From Sepioteuthis lessoniana (taxonomy: Eukaryota; Mollusca; Cephalopoda; Myopsida; Loliginidae): DNA of 64,000 nt. Under the pieces are notes generated by a model. The model ran no database searches. It saw only the letters and a list, made by a program, of their open reading frames with translations, and had not been told where the DNA came from. Location: the NCBI GenBank assembly GCA_963585895.1, contig OY757904.1, positions 30,002,046 through 30,066,045 on the forward strand, given 5' to 3'. This document shows, piece by piece, positions 42,696 to 55,070 of the stretch (its first letter is position 1; the number at the start of each line of letters is the position of its first letter). The position numbers and the translations under genes were made by a program.

Positions 42696-43980
42696 TGTAA
42701 TCTCCCTGGATTAATGCCTAAAGTCCTTGATTCCGACATCTTAGTAAGTGAGTTCGAACTCTTGTGGCCCAATTGCATTCACTTTTTGTGCAATGCCCTT
42801 TGTAATTTTATGAACCCCTTATCTTCCAGTTAGGGGTTAAATAGTACGATTGCTGTTGTCCTTCAAGGCTGACTTTTGCATTAAATGACCCATGTAGGTG
42901 TTATGCAATCAAAGAAAGAAACTGAGGTCAGAACGGTAAAACCTGTTACAAACATATTGAGCATAATTTAAATAATTATATCGTAAAAGCACATTTCGTT
43001 TTGCTTTGATGTTGTGTGATAAGAAAGGAAAAAAAAAATTAATTATTTAAATCTTAATTTTTTAGCCTACGTTTATCCCAGTCGAAATATATTTTTATTG
43101 ATGAATATAAATAGCCTTTCATTAAAAAATTGTGAATCAAATTTTAATGTATTGTTCCATTTTCCAACCTGATGCAGCAAAATTACAGTGGTGAGAGCAG
43201 GTAAGAAAAGACGAATGTGCTCCTTTAAAGGATTTTGAAAATTCTAATTCTCTTACGATATCCGTAAAATGCTTACGGATCAGTGACAGCTTGCTTATCA
43301 TTAAATACTTATAAGTCCAGAGCTAATTCCTTTAAAACTTAAACTCAAATAAGATATCTTGGAACGTAATCTTACTTTTTCATTTAGAGCAGACGCAACA
43401 AACAAGGGTGCATCTTCGCAGTAACTATCTCTCAAAAAGCCCTAAAGCCTGGTTAGCCATATTGCTACTGTGTAGGTTGACCCCTAAACATACCGTAGGC
43501 TATTCGTAAAACCCAAAACTTTATCAGTAAGCCTAAATAATGTTAAGCTATGATAAACTGCAACAAAGACCTATAATACGTTTATTGTAGTTTAATTCCA
43601 TGCATGTGTATGAATTTATACTTTTTAATTACAATTCACTATCTGAAAATACAGTTTTGAATTTTCAGTAAATTAACCTTCAAATAACAGTGATGCTTTA
43701 AAAAAATGGTTATAATTCCAATGTATGTATATTCAACAAACTATCATTATGTATCATTAAACTATCATTACTCCATTGTGTACGAAGAATTAAATGTTTC
43801 TCTGAATTCCAAATTTCATCAGTCGTATAAGAAACTCGCAAATCTCTGGAATTAGAGCTTTTAATTATATGAAATGACACTTTATCACAAATACACACAA
43901 AGCCGTAGTTGTCCGACTGGCTGCGGGAGTGATGTAATATTCTGGTTATTATTTACATTCAGTGCATTATCTATTGGAAA
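42696..43980. other. Unassigned sequence
   Basis: At about 42720-42800 GTGAGTTCGAACTCTTGTGG could be the B-box region of another tRNA-derived SINE, but I cannot see its A box. The rest is unrecognised. Confidence 0.3.
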
Positions 43981-44145
43981 TGGTGTGTGATATTGAGTTT
44001 ATATGATACTTAATGGTGTGTGATATTGAGTTTATATAAAACTTAAAGGTGTGTGATATTGAGTTTATATAATACTTAATGGTGTGTGATATTGAGTTTA
44101 TATAATACTTAATGGTATGTGATATTGAGTTTATATAATACTAAA
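43981..44145. repeat. 33-bp tandem repeat, five units
   Basis: Five adjacent units begin TGGTGTGTGATATTGAGTTT and end in ATACTTAA. They differ at only a few positions (for example GTGTGTG to GTATGTG in the last unit). No coding content. Confidence 0.95.
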
Positions 44146-44607
44146 GTAATACTCATGTAACTTAATTTCTATTACATTTTGATCATTTTGCATCATTCTG
44201 TGTTAATTTGTTATACATATTAATACCAAAAATATGTGTGAACATTAGCATGTAAACAAAACATTATTCCCAGCTTATTTCGGGGGATCTAAAATGCTAT
44301 ATCAAGACTATTAATTGATACTCTGAATAAAGTTTCTTGAAGTTTTCTATTCGCATTACGAAACTTAGGAAACAAAGATATGAACATATTTCCCCAGAAG
44401 CCGGAGGTGGTCAAAGGTTATCGTCACAATAATGTTCATATTCTTTACTTGTAATAAATTCATTTGTACTGTTAATAACTATCCTGTTCAAAAATTACTT
44501 TTCTCGGAGGGGAAAATGAAGTATTTCGCCGCTGACCTTTTACTGAAATTTCCTGAGGTGAATGAGACATGAAGTGTGCAGGAAATGAAAAGCTGAACTC
44601 ATTTTGA

Positions 44608-44609
<2 letters not shown>
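44146..44609. other. No recognised feature
   Basis: Unassigned sequence up to a TA/TG array. Confidence 0.3.
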
Positions 44610-44658
<49 letters not shown>

Positions 44659-44821
44659 TGTGTGTGTGTGTGTGTGTGTGTGTGGTCAATATAATGAAAG
44701 AATAACGGATATGCACAAAGTAAATAGTATACATTAGGTAACTTTAAAAAAATGTACAAACATAAAAATTTAATACATTTGTGATTTCATTTCTCCTACA
44801 CACACCTATCTCACTCACGTC

Positions 44822-44914
<93 letters not shown>
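44610..44914. repeat. Three compound TA/TG/CA arrays
   Basis: (TA)n then (TG)n at about 44610-44684; (CA)n, (TA)n and (TG)n at about 44822-44914. Frames rich in HTHT, YIYI or CVCV through this stretch are artefacts. Confidence 0.9.
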
Positions 44915-44917
<3 letters not shown>

Positions 44918-45600
44918 TGTATATGAGTGTGTATTCATAAATGCAGAACTTAGAGACTCGATGTGAGGCATCATCTATGATGTCTCTGGGGTTATCGACG
45001 GTTTACTACCTTTAAATCTCATTTGGAGCCTATCCAAATGTTATAAATAACGCTATGAAATACATTAACATTTGTATTCGAAAGAGATTCGTCTCTATCG
45101 CTTCCATATTGTCATTATTTCCATTGAGTGAATTTCAGTTACTTTACAACAATCAGTTTCTTAAGAATGAATCTGATTTTAACATCGCTTAATTATTTCT
45201 TTAAGCAAAATATATATTTATATCATATTTACCGATAGGGTATCTTTTATAGATAAAATAATCCTTACCGCTGATTATTAAGGTTTGCATTATTCATACA
45301 CATTTGCGTAAACATATGTTTGCCACTACATATTGACATACACACAGACAACTTTTAGGCACCCAAAATATATGAACTTGTTTGAAAAAAAATTGGAAAC
45401 TTTTATTAATCATATTCTTCATAAAATCATATTGGCACATATTAACAGTTAAACTGATTGCACCTTTCTTCTCAAGGAAAGAGTATGTAAAACTTTTTTT
45501 TTTCTAATAAATTTTTCAATCAAGTTGAAGAAAAAAAATATTAAGATTTTAGAAATGCGTTTCCTGAATCCTTACACACTTCCCCTCTCTATACCTTCGT
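44915..45600. other. No recognised feature
   Basis: Unassigned AT-rich sequence before a pyrimidine-rich array. Confidence 0.3.
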
Positions 45601-45675
45601 CTGTCTGCTTCTATAACCCTCTCTCTCTCTTTCAATCTCTCATTGTTTCGGTCTGTCTGTCTGTCCGTGTGTCTG

Positions 45676-45719
<44 letters not shown>

Positions 45720-46119
45720 ACTCAGAATACATTCAAATAAACAGAGTACGATTGGATAAAACTGACACTCTTCATTGCTTCCACGTTGGGGAAGAGTTTA
45801 TTTTCACATGTTTTGGTGGTGAAATACCCGTGTTTTCTTTACTTGAATCTTATATATATATATATATATAATCTTGAATCCTACATATATATATATGCCC
45901 GATTATTTACCCGTAACTGGAAGGAGAATAGTTGGATTCAATCTTTTCTCAAGAGTTTAAGCGTTATGTAAATGGCAAACAGTCTTGTTCAGGATTATAA
46001 CTCGGTTCATCGTGACTATTTCCTTTACACTACGAGCGCCTTCAATCTATCTATCTATATATATATATATATATATAATCTTGAATCCTATATATATATA
46101 TGTATATATAGGATTCAAG

Positions 46120-46172
<53 letters not shown>
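45601..46172. repeat. TC/TA arrays with repeated TTGAATCC phrases
   Basis: A (TC)n-(TA)n array lies at about 45668-45718. The phrase CTTGAATC(T/C)TA followed by TA repeats occurs near 45842, 45871 and 46077, and inverted as TATAGGATTCAAGAT near 46108. A longer (TA)n closes the block at about 46122-46170. A SINE-C fragment (45895-46050) sits between two of the phrases. Confidence 0.8.
45895..46050 (-). mobile_element. SINE-C copy, 3' truncated
   Basis: Plus-strand wording CGATTATTTACCCGTAACTG, GAATAGTTGGATTCAATC, GTCTTGTTCAGGATTATAAC and TTACACTACGAGCG follows the head and middle of the reference copy at 26724-27014. Confidence 0.65.
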
Positions 46173-46173
<1 letters not shown>

Positions 46174-46404
46174 ATTTAATTTTTCCTTCACGTTATTATG
46201 AGCAGAACTCTATAATGAACGGACCTAATAATTACTGGAAGCAATTAACGCTTCTTAATTATTATCTCAATTACCACAGCGTTTAACAATATCGGTGGGT
46301 AATTTTATTTTTGAAAATTGTTTGAAACTAATTTGTGTAAATGATACTGAAAAATAATTGATTTTAATGTAATTGCATAACTGAACCAAAAAATGATACA
46401 TTGA

Positions 46405-46443
<39 letters not shown>

Positions 46444-46673
46444 AAAAACTCACGTATGTTATGTATTTTTTATTTCTCTGGGTTTTATGCATTAGGGCTA
46501 CACAATTATCAAGTGGGTTCGAAACGAATATCTTAAAAGTCATTTTCCTTTATATGACTATCAGTATTTTTTTAAAGATATCAGTAGAGCGATTCGAACG
46601 CTAATAGAAAAAAGAGAAAGAGAATATTTCTCTTTTTTCTTTTTCTCCCTCTTTCTCAATGTCTGTCTTTCTA

Positions 46674-46704
<31 letters not shown>

Positions 46705-46795
46705 TTCTCTCTCTCATTTTATCTTTTTTTTTTATTTTAACACCAATATTTTTCTAATAATTTTCTGTGAAATATACACCTTAGTATGAAGAAGA
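46173..46795. other. TA array and pyrimidine-rich block
   Basis: (TA)n at about 46407-46438, and CT-rich sequence at about 46620-46735. Nothing else is recognised. Confidence 0.5.
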
Positions 46796-47134
46796 AACGG
46801 CCGGAGAAGAAGCTAGACGGCAATTACACAAGAATGATGCGAGCAATATTGAACAAGTCCTGGCAGCAACACCACACTAGGCACCAACTATACCAGACAT
46901 GCAGGATACTGCAGGAGAAGCAAGGACGAGCTCAAAAGTGATTTACTCCTACGGACCCACGCATATGGCCGAACAAAAGCTGGACGATGTGCCCGAACAT
47001 ACATATAGTAGCTATGTGAGGATACGGGATGTAGTCCTAAAGACCTGCCAGGAGCGATGAACGATAGAGAGAAGTGGCGAGAGAGGGCCAGGGATATCCG
47101 TCTTAGCGGCACGATATGATTATGATGATAGTGA
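46796..47134 (+). pseudogene. RTE-like LINE copy L5, 3' end only
   Basis: The plus strand shows the C-terminal LINE block: KKLDGNYTRMMRAILNKSW, then after a loss of about 30 bases RHAG-like and SRDEL-like remnants, then a run to GGATATCCGTCTTAGCGGCA and an ATG/ATT-rich tail (about 47116-47134). It is in the opposite orientation to the other LINE tails in the window. Confidence 0.75.
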
Positions 47135-47199
47135 AGAGAGATGTCATGATAGAAATGTATTTCAAATATGTTTTTCATCATAATTCAGAATTTTTGCTT

Positions 47200-48500
47200 T
47201 GTCTATGTTTCATGGCATATCAATCATTGTTGGTTATTTAATGTGAAATCCGGTTTTTACATATACATTAAATATATACGATTCGTTAACTCATTTTGCA
47301 GATAACACATTTAACCGAGCCTGATTTTCTTCTTTTGTACAGAGTAAAATGGCTTCAAGTATTTCAATCTAACATGGATATTTCCATTTACTATTCATTA
47401 ATAGTTTGTATAGTTAAATGGTTTCAAGTATTGCTATGAAACAGTAACAATGTAGCATTAGTTGTTTATTTGCAAGTATTGAAATGGTTGTATATATTTG
47501 ATTTGTAAATCAATAGTTTGTAGGTAATTTCATTTTTAAATGATTTGGAAATAACTAGTTTACACTTTAATGTTGCAATTGCTTCTACATAGTTTATCAT
47601 CATCATCATGTCGTGCCGCTAGCACGGATATCCGTGACACTCTCTCGCCACTTCTCCCTATCGTTCATCGCTTCTGGTAGGTTTTCAGGGATACATACCG
47701 TATCCTCACAAAGCTGCTGAATGTACGTTCGAGCTGATCTTCATGTTTTTGCCCGGTCATATGTGGAGGTACATAGGAGTACATCACTTATGAGCTCGCC
47801 CCTGCTTCTCCAACAGTGTCCTGCATGTCTGGTTTGTCTAACTTTGATAGTTTTCGTGATGGGAGGCAGGTGGCCGTATAGTTGGTGCCTTGTTGGGTAT
47901 TGCCGCCAGGACTTGTTCAAATTGCTCGGAGCATTCTTGTGTAATTGGCGTCTAGCTTTTTCTCCAGCCGTTTCGTTAGCGTCCAGGTAGTGCATCCATA
48001 CAGCAGTATCGATACGACCGCTGCCAGGAAGAAACCGCGTTATTTAATATCAATCATTTGTTTGCACACTCTGAAATGATTACAATTATGACTATCTAAC
48101 ATTAATTATACCGTTCAAAATTACTCATTCGTCTGAACATGGTTAAATGGTTCCAAGTATTGTTTTCTGTCATTATTAAATTAATCCAAAAATCAGTTAT
48201 TTGTTTACGCACAGTTAAATGATCTAACGATTCTATTAAAAAAAATTCAATTAGTTTTCACAATTTGAATGTCACACTGTTCTATTTGACCCATAGATAT
48301 GATCCTATCAGGTGCTACCACTCATAGCCAGAGTGGACCTGGGAACGAGGGCAATGAAGGGGTAATCTGCATTCCCCAAATCTATAGCATTACTACAGCC
48401 TTATTATCAGATTTTTAGTGTCATATCTTGGTATATGTGGCTGGTACTTACCCCTCTGCCGAGATGCAGTCGATGTATTCAATAGAAATTTTGCTTAATT
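47200..48500 (-). mobile_element. Family R copy 5, split by a LINE tail
   Basis: Plus-strand wording starts TTTCATGGCATATCAATCAT and GTTGGTTATTTAATGTGAAA and resumes after 48040 with AATATCAATCATTTGTTTGC. It ends with ATCAGGTGCTACCACTCATA, CAGAGTGGACCTGGGAACGA and GAGATGCAGTCGATGTATTC. Between the halves lies LINE tail L6. Internal units are numerous and diverged. Confidence 0.7.
47598..48040 (-). pseudogene. RTE-like LINE copy L6, 3' end inserted in family R
   Basis: The minus strand shows LDANETAGEKARRQLHKN, NKSWRQYPTRHQLYGHLPPI, VRQTRHAGHCWRSRGELISD and VLLCTSTYDRAKT. It ends in an ATC-type tail (about 47612-47598). It is truncated on its 5' side at CGCGGTTTCTTCC. It lies inside a family R copy and so is younger than it. 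Confidence 0.8.
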
Positions 48501-48782
48501 AATTTACTTCGAAACACAATTTAAATGTTATCTTCTCTTTACATACATGCGCTTTCTTTGTAATTTACCACTTATCTATTGGTGATCTGCATTTGTCGTC
48601 TTTAATCATTCACATATCGTGACAAACGTTGTAGTACTGTAGTATCTAACTAATAATAGTGTTTTCCAAACCCATGAAACTTGAAGTAACGCACACTATA
48701 TAATATTGATAAGTTTTTTTTTAATATTCTTTAAAAATTCCATATGGTGATTTTACGATATCTACTAATATATTTTCTACTA

Positions 48783-48905
48783 ATATATATATATATATAT
48801 ATATAATTGTGTGTGTGTGTGTGTGTGTATGTGTGTGTTACACAAATCTACCTATCCACCTATCTATAAATCTATCTATCTATCTCTCTATCTATCTATC
48901 TATGT
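48783..48905. repeat. TA/TG and TCTA arrays
   Basis: (TA)n at about 48783-48805, (TG)n to about 48837, then (TCTA)n-like sequence at about 48850-48902. Confidence 0.9.
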
Positions 48906-49289
48906 GTGTGCGAGCGAATATTTGTGTTTTATACGTATTAAGGGTGATGAATGCCGATAACTTAATATTAAGTCATAGAAATGTTCCTTTACGTTTAATT
49001 CGTTCAGAAAGTAAATGGAAATCGCATCATGAGGAGCGAGTATCCCTTTCACTCGTACAACAGTAAATTATATCCTACCGTCATTCAGTAAATATTTACG
49101 TACACTTCACTGATTTCAACTGGTTTTCCATTTTTCTAAACTGGAGCCGTGTTATAACTACAGAATTTTTGCCGCTCTTGCACTCGAGCAAAATGCTGGG
49201 AGAAAAAGCCAAAATAAAACTACACTAGGATCCTACTTGTTGTTTGGAAAAAAAAGTCTGGAAGTAATACCCTAAAAAATGCCAATGAA
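48906..49289. other. No recognised feature
   Basis: Unassigned sequence before a family R copy. Confidence 0.3.
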
Positions 49290-49975
49290 CGGGGCTATTC
49301 TCCAGTTGACTGGGTCTGTAGAATACGCCGACTGCTGCTCTGCAGAGGAGTAAGACCCCGCCCCCTCCAACGAGTGTCCTGGATATGATACTAAATAATC
49401 TGATGGTGAGGTTCCAGTGATGCTTGAGCTTTTGGGAATGCCATTGCCATTGCTCCAAGGTCCACTCTGGCCGGGAATAGGAGCACCAGATAGGGCCCTA
49501 TCTATGTGTTAAATAGAACTAACTGCATACTTATGCTAAATTGAATTGCTTGAATTAGAATGGTTTGACTAAACTGAATAGCTTGAAATAGAAATGTTTT
49601 TGACAATTAAACCGTTTTTACATTTAAACTGCGTGCTTATGATAAACTGAATTATTTGAAATGGGATTGTTTTTAACATTGAAACTGTACTTACACTAAA
49701 GTGAATTGTTTAATATAGAACTGTTTCGACATGTAATGTGTGTCAACTAAATATGTACTTCTACTAAACTGAATTAGCTTAAATAGAAGTGCTTGACTAA
49801 ACTGAATAGCTTGAAATAGAACAGCTTTTCACAATCAAACTGTACTTGCATTTAAACTGCGCTGAATTGAATTGTTTGAAATAGAACATTTTTCATAAAA
49901 TGGATTTGGCGTTAAGTAACCTACAAAGGTTGATATGCCATAAAACCCAAACAGCCAACCAACCATAAGCGGCGC
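49290..49975 (+). mobile_element. Family R copy 6 with many internal units
   Basis: The copy runs from CCAGTTGACTGGGTCTGTAG and GACTGCTGCTCTGCAGAGGA through CCAAGGTCCACTCTGGCCGG to ATAAAACCCAAACAGCCAAC and CAACC. Between about 49500 and 49890 the GAATTGCTTGAATTAGAA-type unit recurs roughly seven times, more than in copy 8. This is the best place to see the internal repeat structure. Confidence 0.75.
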
Positions 49976-50776
49976 TGTATTACGCAAACCATCTAAGAAA
50001 GACAAGTATGACCTGCTGGAGATGTAAGGACAAATTCGTAATCCACTTTCTCTTACTGAAACCGACATATAGACACACCAATGTTGATAGGCCAAAAACT
50101 TATATTCATCTGATTTGTGTGATCCCTGAGTGTTGTCTAAAAATAAGTAATGTGCAATGATCGATAGAATATGACGGTGAGTGTGAGCCAAAGGAATCCA
50201 TGCCGCCGGCATACCTTGATAAGTGTATATCTTTTGTTGAACTTATTAATTCATTGTATTTAAGTATCTATCTATTCTTTTATCTGCTAAAGAACGTTCA
50301 TTTTGGATTTGGAAAACAAGTATACCTCGTAGCAATGTTTGTCAATTAAAAAAAACGGATTAAAGTTTTAATAATTTCCAAAACGATTCCTTTTATTGGG
50401 AATGGTGATTTACATTTTTTTTTTTTACTTGAAAAAAAAATAGGTGGGAGAGACCTATAATTGTTTTGAGATGATAAACCTATTTTGATTGAAAGGTATT
50501 CACATTCGTCTCTGGCATAATGTAAGGGAAACTTCTTGACTAAATAGCGTGACTTTGGTTATTATGTTTTCTTTTTATTTTATTTTCTCATGTCTTTGTA
50601 TGGATGCTGTTGATGAGCGCCTCACGTTCGCTTACAGCGTTTCTATTTTTTGAAAGTTAGAAATAGATTTAATAATTAACTTTGATCATATATGAAAGTC
50701 CTTTAACGCTTTCAATTTCGACTTTCGATGCGAACAATCGGAAATGAATAAAACCTAAAGAATTAAATTAGAGACG

Positions 50777-50819
<43 letters not shown>

Positions 50820-51474
50820 AGTAGAAGGATACGGTCGAAAAAATAAATTAGAATGACTGAAAAAAGTTGATAATATTTAAAGAAGAAAACGAAACGTACG
50901 CCGCCATTAATTTAAGTTATTAAAAGAAAATCGAATGATGCCAAGGAAGAAGTAATATGTAGAAGAAACAAAAGTGTTAAACAAATGAAGTCCTAAATAT
51001 TTTGAGGACATAAAATATTAGAAAATCTCAAATCGGGAAAATAGGATTCAAATACCAGAAAGAAAAATCATACTATGACGGGAGGGGAAAATTAGGAATG
51101 TATTTTTAATGGTTTCTTTGTTTAAATATTATGGCCTGAAGTGATTCGAGATATTTATCCAAAAACCTCAACGAATTAATTTTTGTCACAAAAATACACT
51201 ATTGCCTATAAATATGTACCAAACTATTTCTTTTAGAATAAAAAGTGTTTGTTCTTCTAAGCTGTAGATACAAGAATTTGATCTTTTCCCGTGAAACATT
51301 GTACGGGAATCCTGTTTAGCTAATTCATAAACATTTTAGACTATTACATGCATTTCCATACACATCAGTCATTTTTTGTGTAAATTTCACATAAATTGCA
51401 CTTTTCAGCTACCACAAAATTTGACAAGAAAGCATTTTTAAAGCTAGGACCACTCTGTAAGATTTCAGCGCTGT
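49976..51474. other. Unassigned sequence with a GAAA array
   Basis: (GAAA)n lies at about 50772-50819. A 125-codon minus-strand frame at 49835-50212 starts outside the family R tail and reads into it. I see no motif in it. The rest is AT-rich and unrecognised. Confidence 0.4.
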
Positions 51475-52140
51475 CGGCTGGCGGGGTGGGGGCTGGAGAA
51501 TTAACAGACTACACTTCTGCAAAAGGGTAAAACCTCCCCATGACTGTCCTGCATATGACACTAAACTATCTGATGTCGAGTCTACAGTAATGCTGGAGAT
51601 TTGGGGAATGCAGAATATTCCTTTATTCCTATTGTTTCCACGTCAACTCGGGCCCAGATCAATAACACCTGAAAAGCTCCTATCTATCTATGGGCCAATT
51701 AGAACTGTTTTACATTCAAACCTATGAAAACGAATGATTATGCTAAAAAGAACTGTTTAATCCTTCAACTAGGTGTCAAGAAATGATTGATGTTGTATTG
51801 AATTTTTAGTGATATATAGCAAAACTTGAAACCATCTAACTATGCTAATGATTAAGTAATATTGAATAGAATAATTAGTGTTGAATATCAATAACTAAAA
51901 CTCTTTAACTGTGTCTAAATTGAATTTTTGGTGTTACATAACAATACTTGGAAACATTTGACTGTGTGCAAATGAATGAATTGTGTTAACAAGAATAAAT
52001 AGTGATAAATAGCAATATTTGTAATTACTGAATTATCGGCAAATAAATGATTAATATTCAATTGAATAATTAGTGCTAGGGAGCAATAATTGAAACCCTT
52101 TTATTGTATAGAAACAATAGCAATATAGTGCGCAAAAGAT
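51475..52140 (+). mobile_element. Family R copy 7
   Basis: The head is recognisable (TCGGCTGGCGGGGTGGGGGC, ACTAAACTATCTGATGTCGA, AATGCTGGAGATTTGGGGAA, GATCAATAACACCTGAAAAG). The following internal units are strongly diverged (TATAGCAAAACTTGAAACC and similar), and the usual tail is absent, because copy 8 begins directly afterwards. Confidence 0.6.
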
Positions 52141-52149
52141 AGTTTTGCA

Positions 52150-52585
52150 TTCTAGTCGGTTAGGGCTTTAGAATTCACCGACTGCATCTCAGTACAAAGG
52201 TAAGACTTCTCCAACGTGAGTCCTTGATATGACATTAAACCTTCTGATGGCAATACTCAAGTCCTTGAGGTCTGGGAAAGTTGGGGTACTCATTCATTGT
52301 CATTGCTCCTAGGTCCACTCATGCCCTGCGTGATAGCACCTGACAGGGCCCTATCTATGAGTGAAAAAAAAAATTTTACATTTAAACTTAAATGCAAATA
52401 AAATGACTTATACCAAATTAAATTGTTTGATTATTTAACAGTGTGTAACAAAAGACTAATATGTAATTGAATTGTTAGTGATACAGAGCAATACTTTGAC
52501 AAATAAGTCATTTTATACATATGCATAAACCTGATTTGACATTAAATAATTTAGTATGGTTAATATGTCATAAAACCAAACCAAA
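52150..52585 (+). mobile_element. Family R copy 8
   Basis: The head ATTCACCGACTGCATCTCAG is followed by TGACATTAAACCTTCTGATG, CATTGCTCCTAGGTCCACTC and GACAGGGCCCTATCTATGAG. The tail is GTTAATATGTCATAAAACCA, then AACCAAACCAA. It has few internal units. It lies in tandem with copy 7. Confidence 0.7.
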
Positions 52586-52689
52586 CCAATATGTTTGATT
52601 TATCAACATTTTGACTTTCTTCAAAGCAATTTCTTTTACTATTAACCAGTTCCATACTGTAGGGGGACATGTTATTTGGTAGATATATT

Positions 52690-54440
52690 TAATGCCCCAA
52701 AATTTAATGTACATAACACAGAATGTGAAAACAAATAAAAAACATGATGTGTAAATGGCCTTTTGGAAAATAAAGTTTGCAAGTTAGAAGAAAATAAATT
52801 TGTTTACACGTGTTTAGATGTTAACAGAGTCTGTTAATAAGTAGTTCTTACTTACATTAAGTTCATAACGTGTTTTATGATTGTGGCGACAGCATGTCGC
52901 GTTGATGAAATAGTGTTTGCCGGGTTTTTCTTTTGAATGTAATTCGAGGCCATCTGTAGCTTGGTCATGAACTTTCGCTGTGGAAGAAAAAGAATTTGCC
53001 TGACAGAGTATCAGCAACTGCTTTACTGGCTTAGTTACTAAGTCTTGGTGAATGACTCGCTGACTTTTGTGTTACTTATACCGTAATAGTGGATCAAAGG
53101 ATCGTACCTAAAATTTTGGCGCGTAGATATTTATTGACCAATCAGATTTGTATTTTACAATTTTATTTTCGAGCCTGAATATTTTCTGTTAGTTGACATC
53201 CGATCCTATTTTTCTAGAATGTTCTTATTCTCTGTTTTATCTGATTGGTTGAAAAATATAAAAATGTAACTTAAATGCTAATGCAGTTTTGATCCTAAAT
53301 TTCTAGAATGTTCTTATGCATGTTTTAATTGCTTATTCTAAGAATAGAAAAACAAATTATCCCATAATACGAAGTAGAGATTTCATTTATAGAAAAAAAA
53401 GTTCTTATTTGTTGAATGACTTCAATCCAATAAAAATCATGTAAACTTATGTATTATTTAATTAGCAAAATCTATATCATCCAAATCCTTTAAGTAGAAA
53501 TATGAATAGATAGCAACAATAAAATTCCGAAGCTATCCGAACAAAATATATAAATCCCGAAATGAACTATATTGACATTCATAATCGAATGACAATATGA
53601 TAAAAACCTTATTTTTCAATTATATTAAATAAGGAATCATATTGCTGATTACAGATTAAGATGAGTCTCTTACTATTATATTTCTCCTGTCTAAGTCTGA
53701 TGATAAAATTTTTTGTATCAGTCTGATTTCGTTGTTGTAATCGATTGATTTTTGCTGATTGCTTTCATTTATAGGATACACATTTTTTCTAGTCTTAAAA
53801 TAAGCAATGAAAACATACTTAAGAGCATTCTAGAAATTTAGGATCAAAACTGCATTAGCATTTAAGTAACATTTTTATATTTTTCAACCAATCAGCTAAA
53901 AACAAAGAACAGAACATTCTAGAAAAATAGGATCGGAAGTCAACTAACAGAAAATATTTAGGCTCAAAAATAAAATAGTAAAATACAAATCTGACTGGTC
54001 AATGAATGTCTACGCGCCAAAATTTTTGGACGATTCTTTGATCCACTATTACGGTATAAATAACATAGAGTTACGGAGCCATTCACTAAGACTAAACCAC
54101 AAGCCACTAAGCCAGTAAAGCAATAGCCGATACTCTGTCCGGCAAATTCCTTTTTTTCTACAGCCAAAGTTCATGACCTAGCTACAGATAGCCACGAATC
54201 ACGTTCAAAAGAAAAACCCGACAAACTTTCTTTCATCAACGCGACACGCTGTCGCCACAATTATAAAACCCGATATGAACTTAATGTAAGAATTACTTAT
54301 TTACTGACTCCGTTAACATGAACATACACACACTTTTAAACAAATTTATTTTCTTCTTGCCAAACTTTATTTTCCCAAAGGTCATTTACACATCATGTAT
54401 TGTATTTGTTTTCATATTCTGTTATATGCCTATTAAATTA
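52690..54440. repeat. 1.7-kb imperfect inverted repeat
   Basis: The left arm (about 52690-53345) and right arm (about 53790-54440) are reverse complements with perhaps one difference in ten bases, around a loop of about 445 bases. Matching blocks include GTGGCGACAGCATGTCGCGT with ACGCGACACGCTGTCGCCAC, ACCGTAATAGTGGATCAAAG with CTTTGATCCACTATTACGGT, and TTTCTAGAATGTTCTTAT with CTTAAGAGCATTCTAGAAA. CCAATCAGA-type boxes occur in both. No transposase frame is seen. It could be two opposed copies of an unknown element or a fold-back transposon. Confidence 0.85.
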
Positions 54441-54884
54441 TTTGTTGTTTAATGTTCGTTGTGTTCTATTTCATTTCTTTTACGCGATTGTTAAGTTTTG
54501 TGTTGTATTTGTGGAGGAAATAATATAGAGAGCAATACCCGCAAAATACGGATGCATATCCACTGAAATAACCAAAATACATACAACACCCACACATTAT
54601 ACATTTCAGTGAATTCATTCTTTAACCTTATTGTCAATCCTTATTACATTTTTTGATACCAGTGAATCATCCCTGAAGCCCACCTGGGTATTTCTACCGG
54701 ACGAATTATGAATGTTAATTATAATGTTATGAAATGACGTAAGATCTCTTATCCGGATTTTATTTATAATTCAACACCATAATCAGGATATCATGATTTA
54801 CTCACGAATTCTCTACGGGCAGTGAGTAACAAAAAGTCAAATTTTAAACCGAATACTATTTGCTTTATGCTTTCTTCTCCTACA
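54441..54884. other. No recognised feature
   Basis: Unassigned AT-rich sequence. Confidence 0.3.
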
Positions 54885-55070
54885 TTTGATAACCTTCGAA
54901 GACTGAATAACGTGCTTTGCCCGTCTACTAACCCAGATTTAGGGAAGACAGAATGACTCATGTCTTTTTAAAGGACATCAGTGCAATGTGAAAAATAGTC
55001 TCGTCCGAGATAGGAACCTGGGTCACCGATTCCATTTGATACGACGATAACCGTTAAGCCAAACGCTCGT
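54885..55070 (-). mobile_element. SINE-C copy, diverged
   Basis: Plus-strand wording CCCGTCTACTAACCCAGATT, CAGTGCAATGTGAAAAATAG, TCTCGTCCGAGATAGGAACC and GACGATAACCGTTAAGCCA follows the order of the reference SINE-C on the minus strand, including the inverted boxes. Confidence 0.65.
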
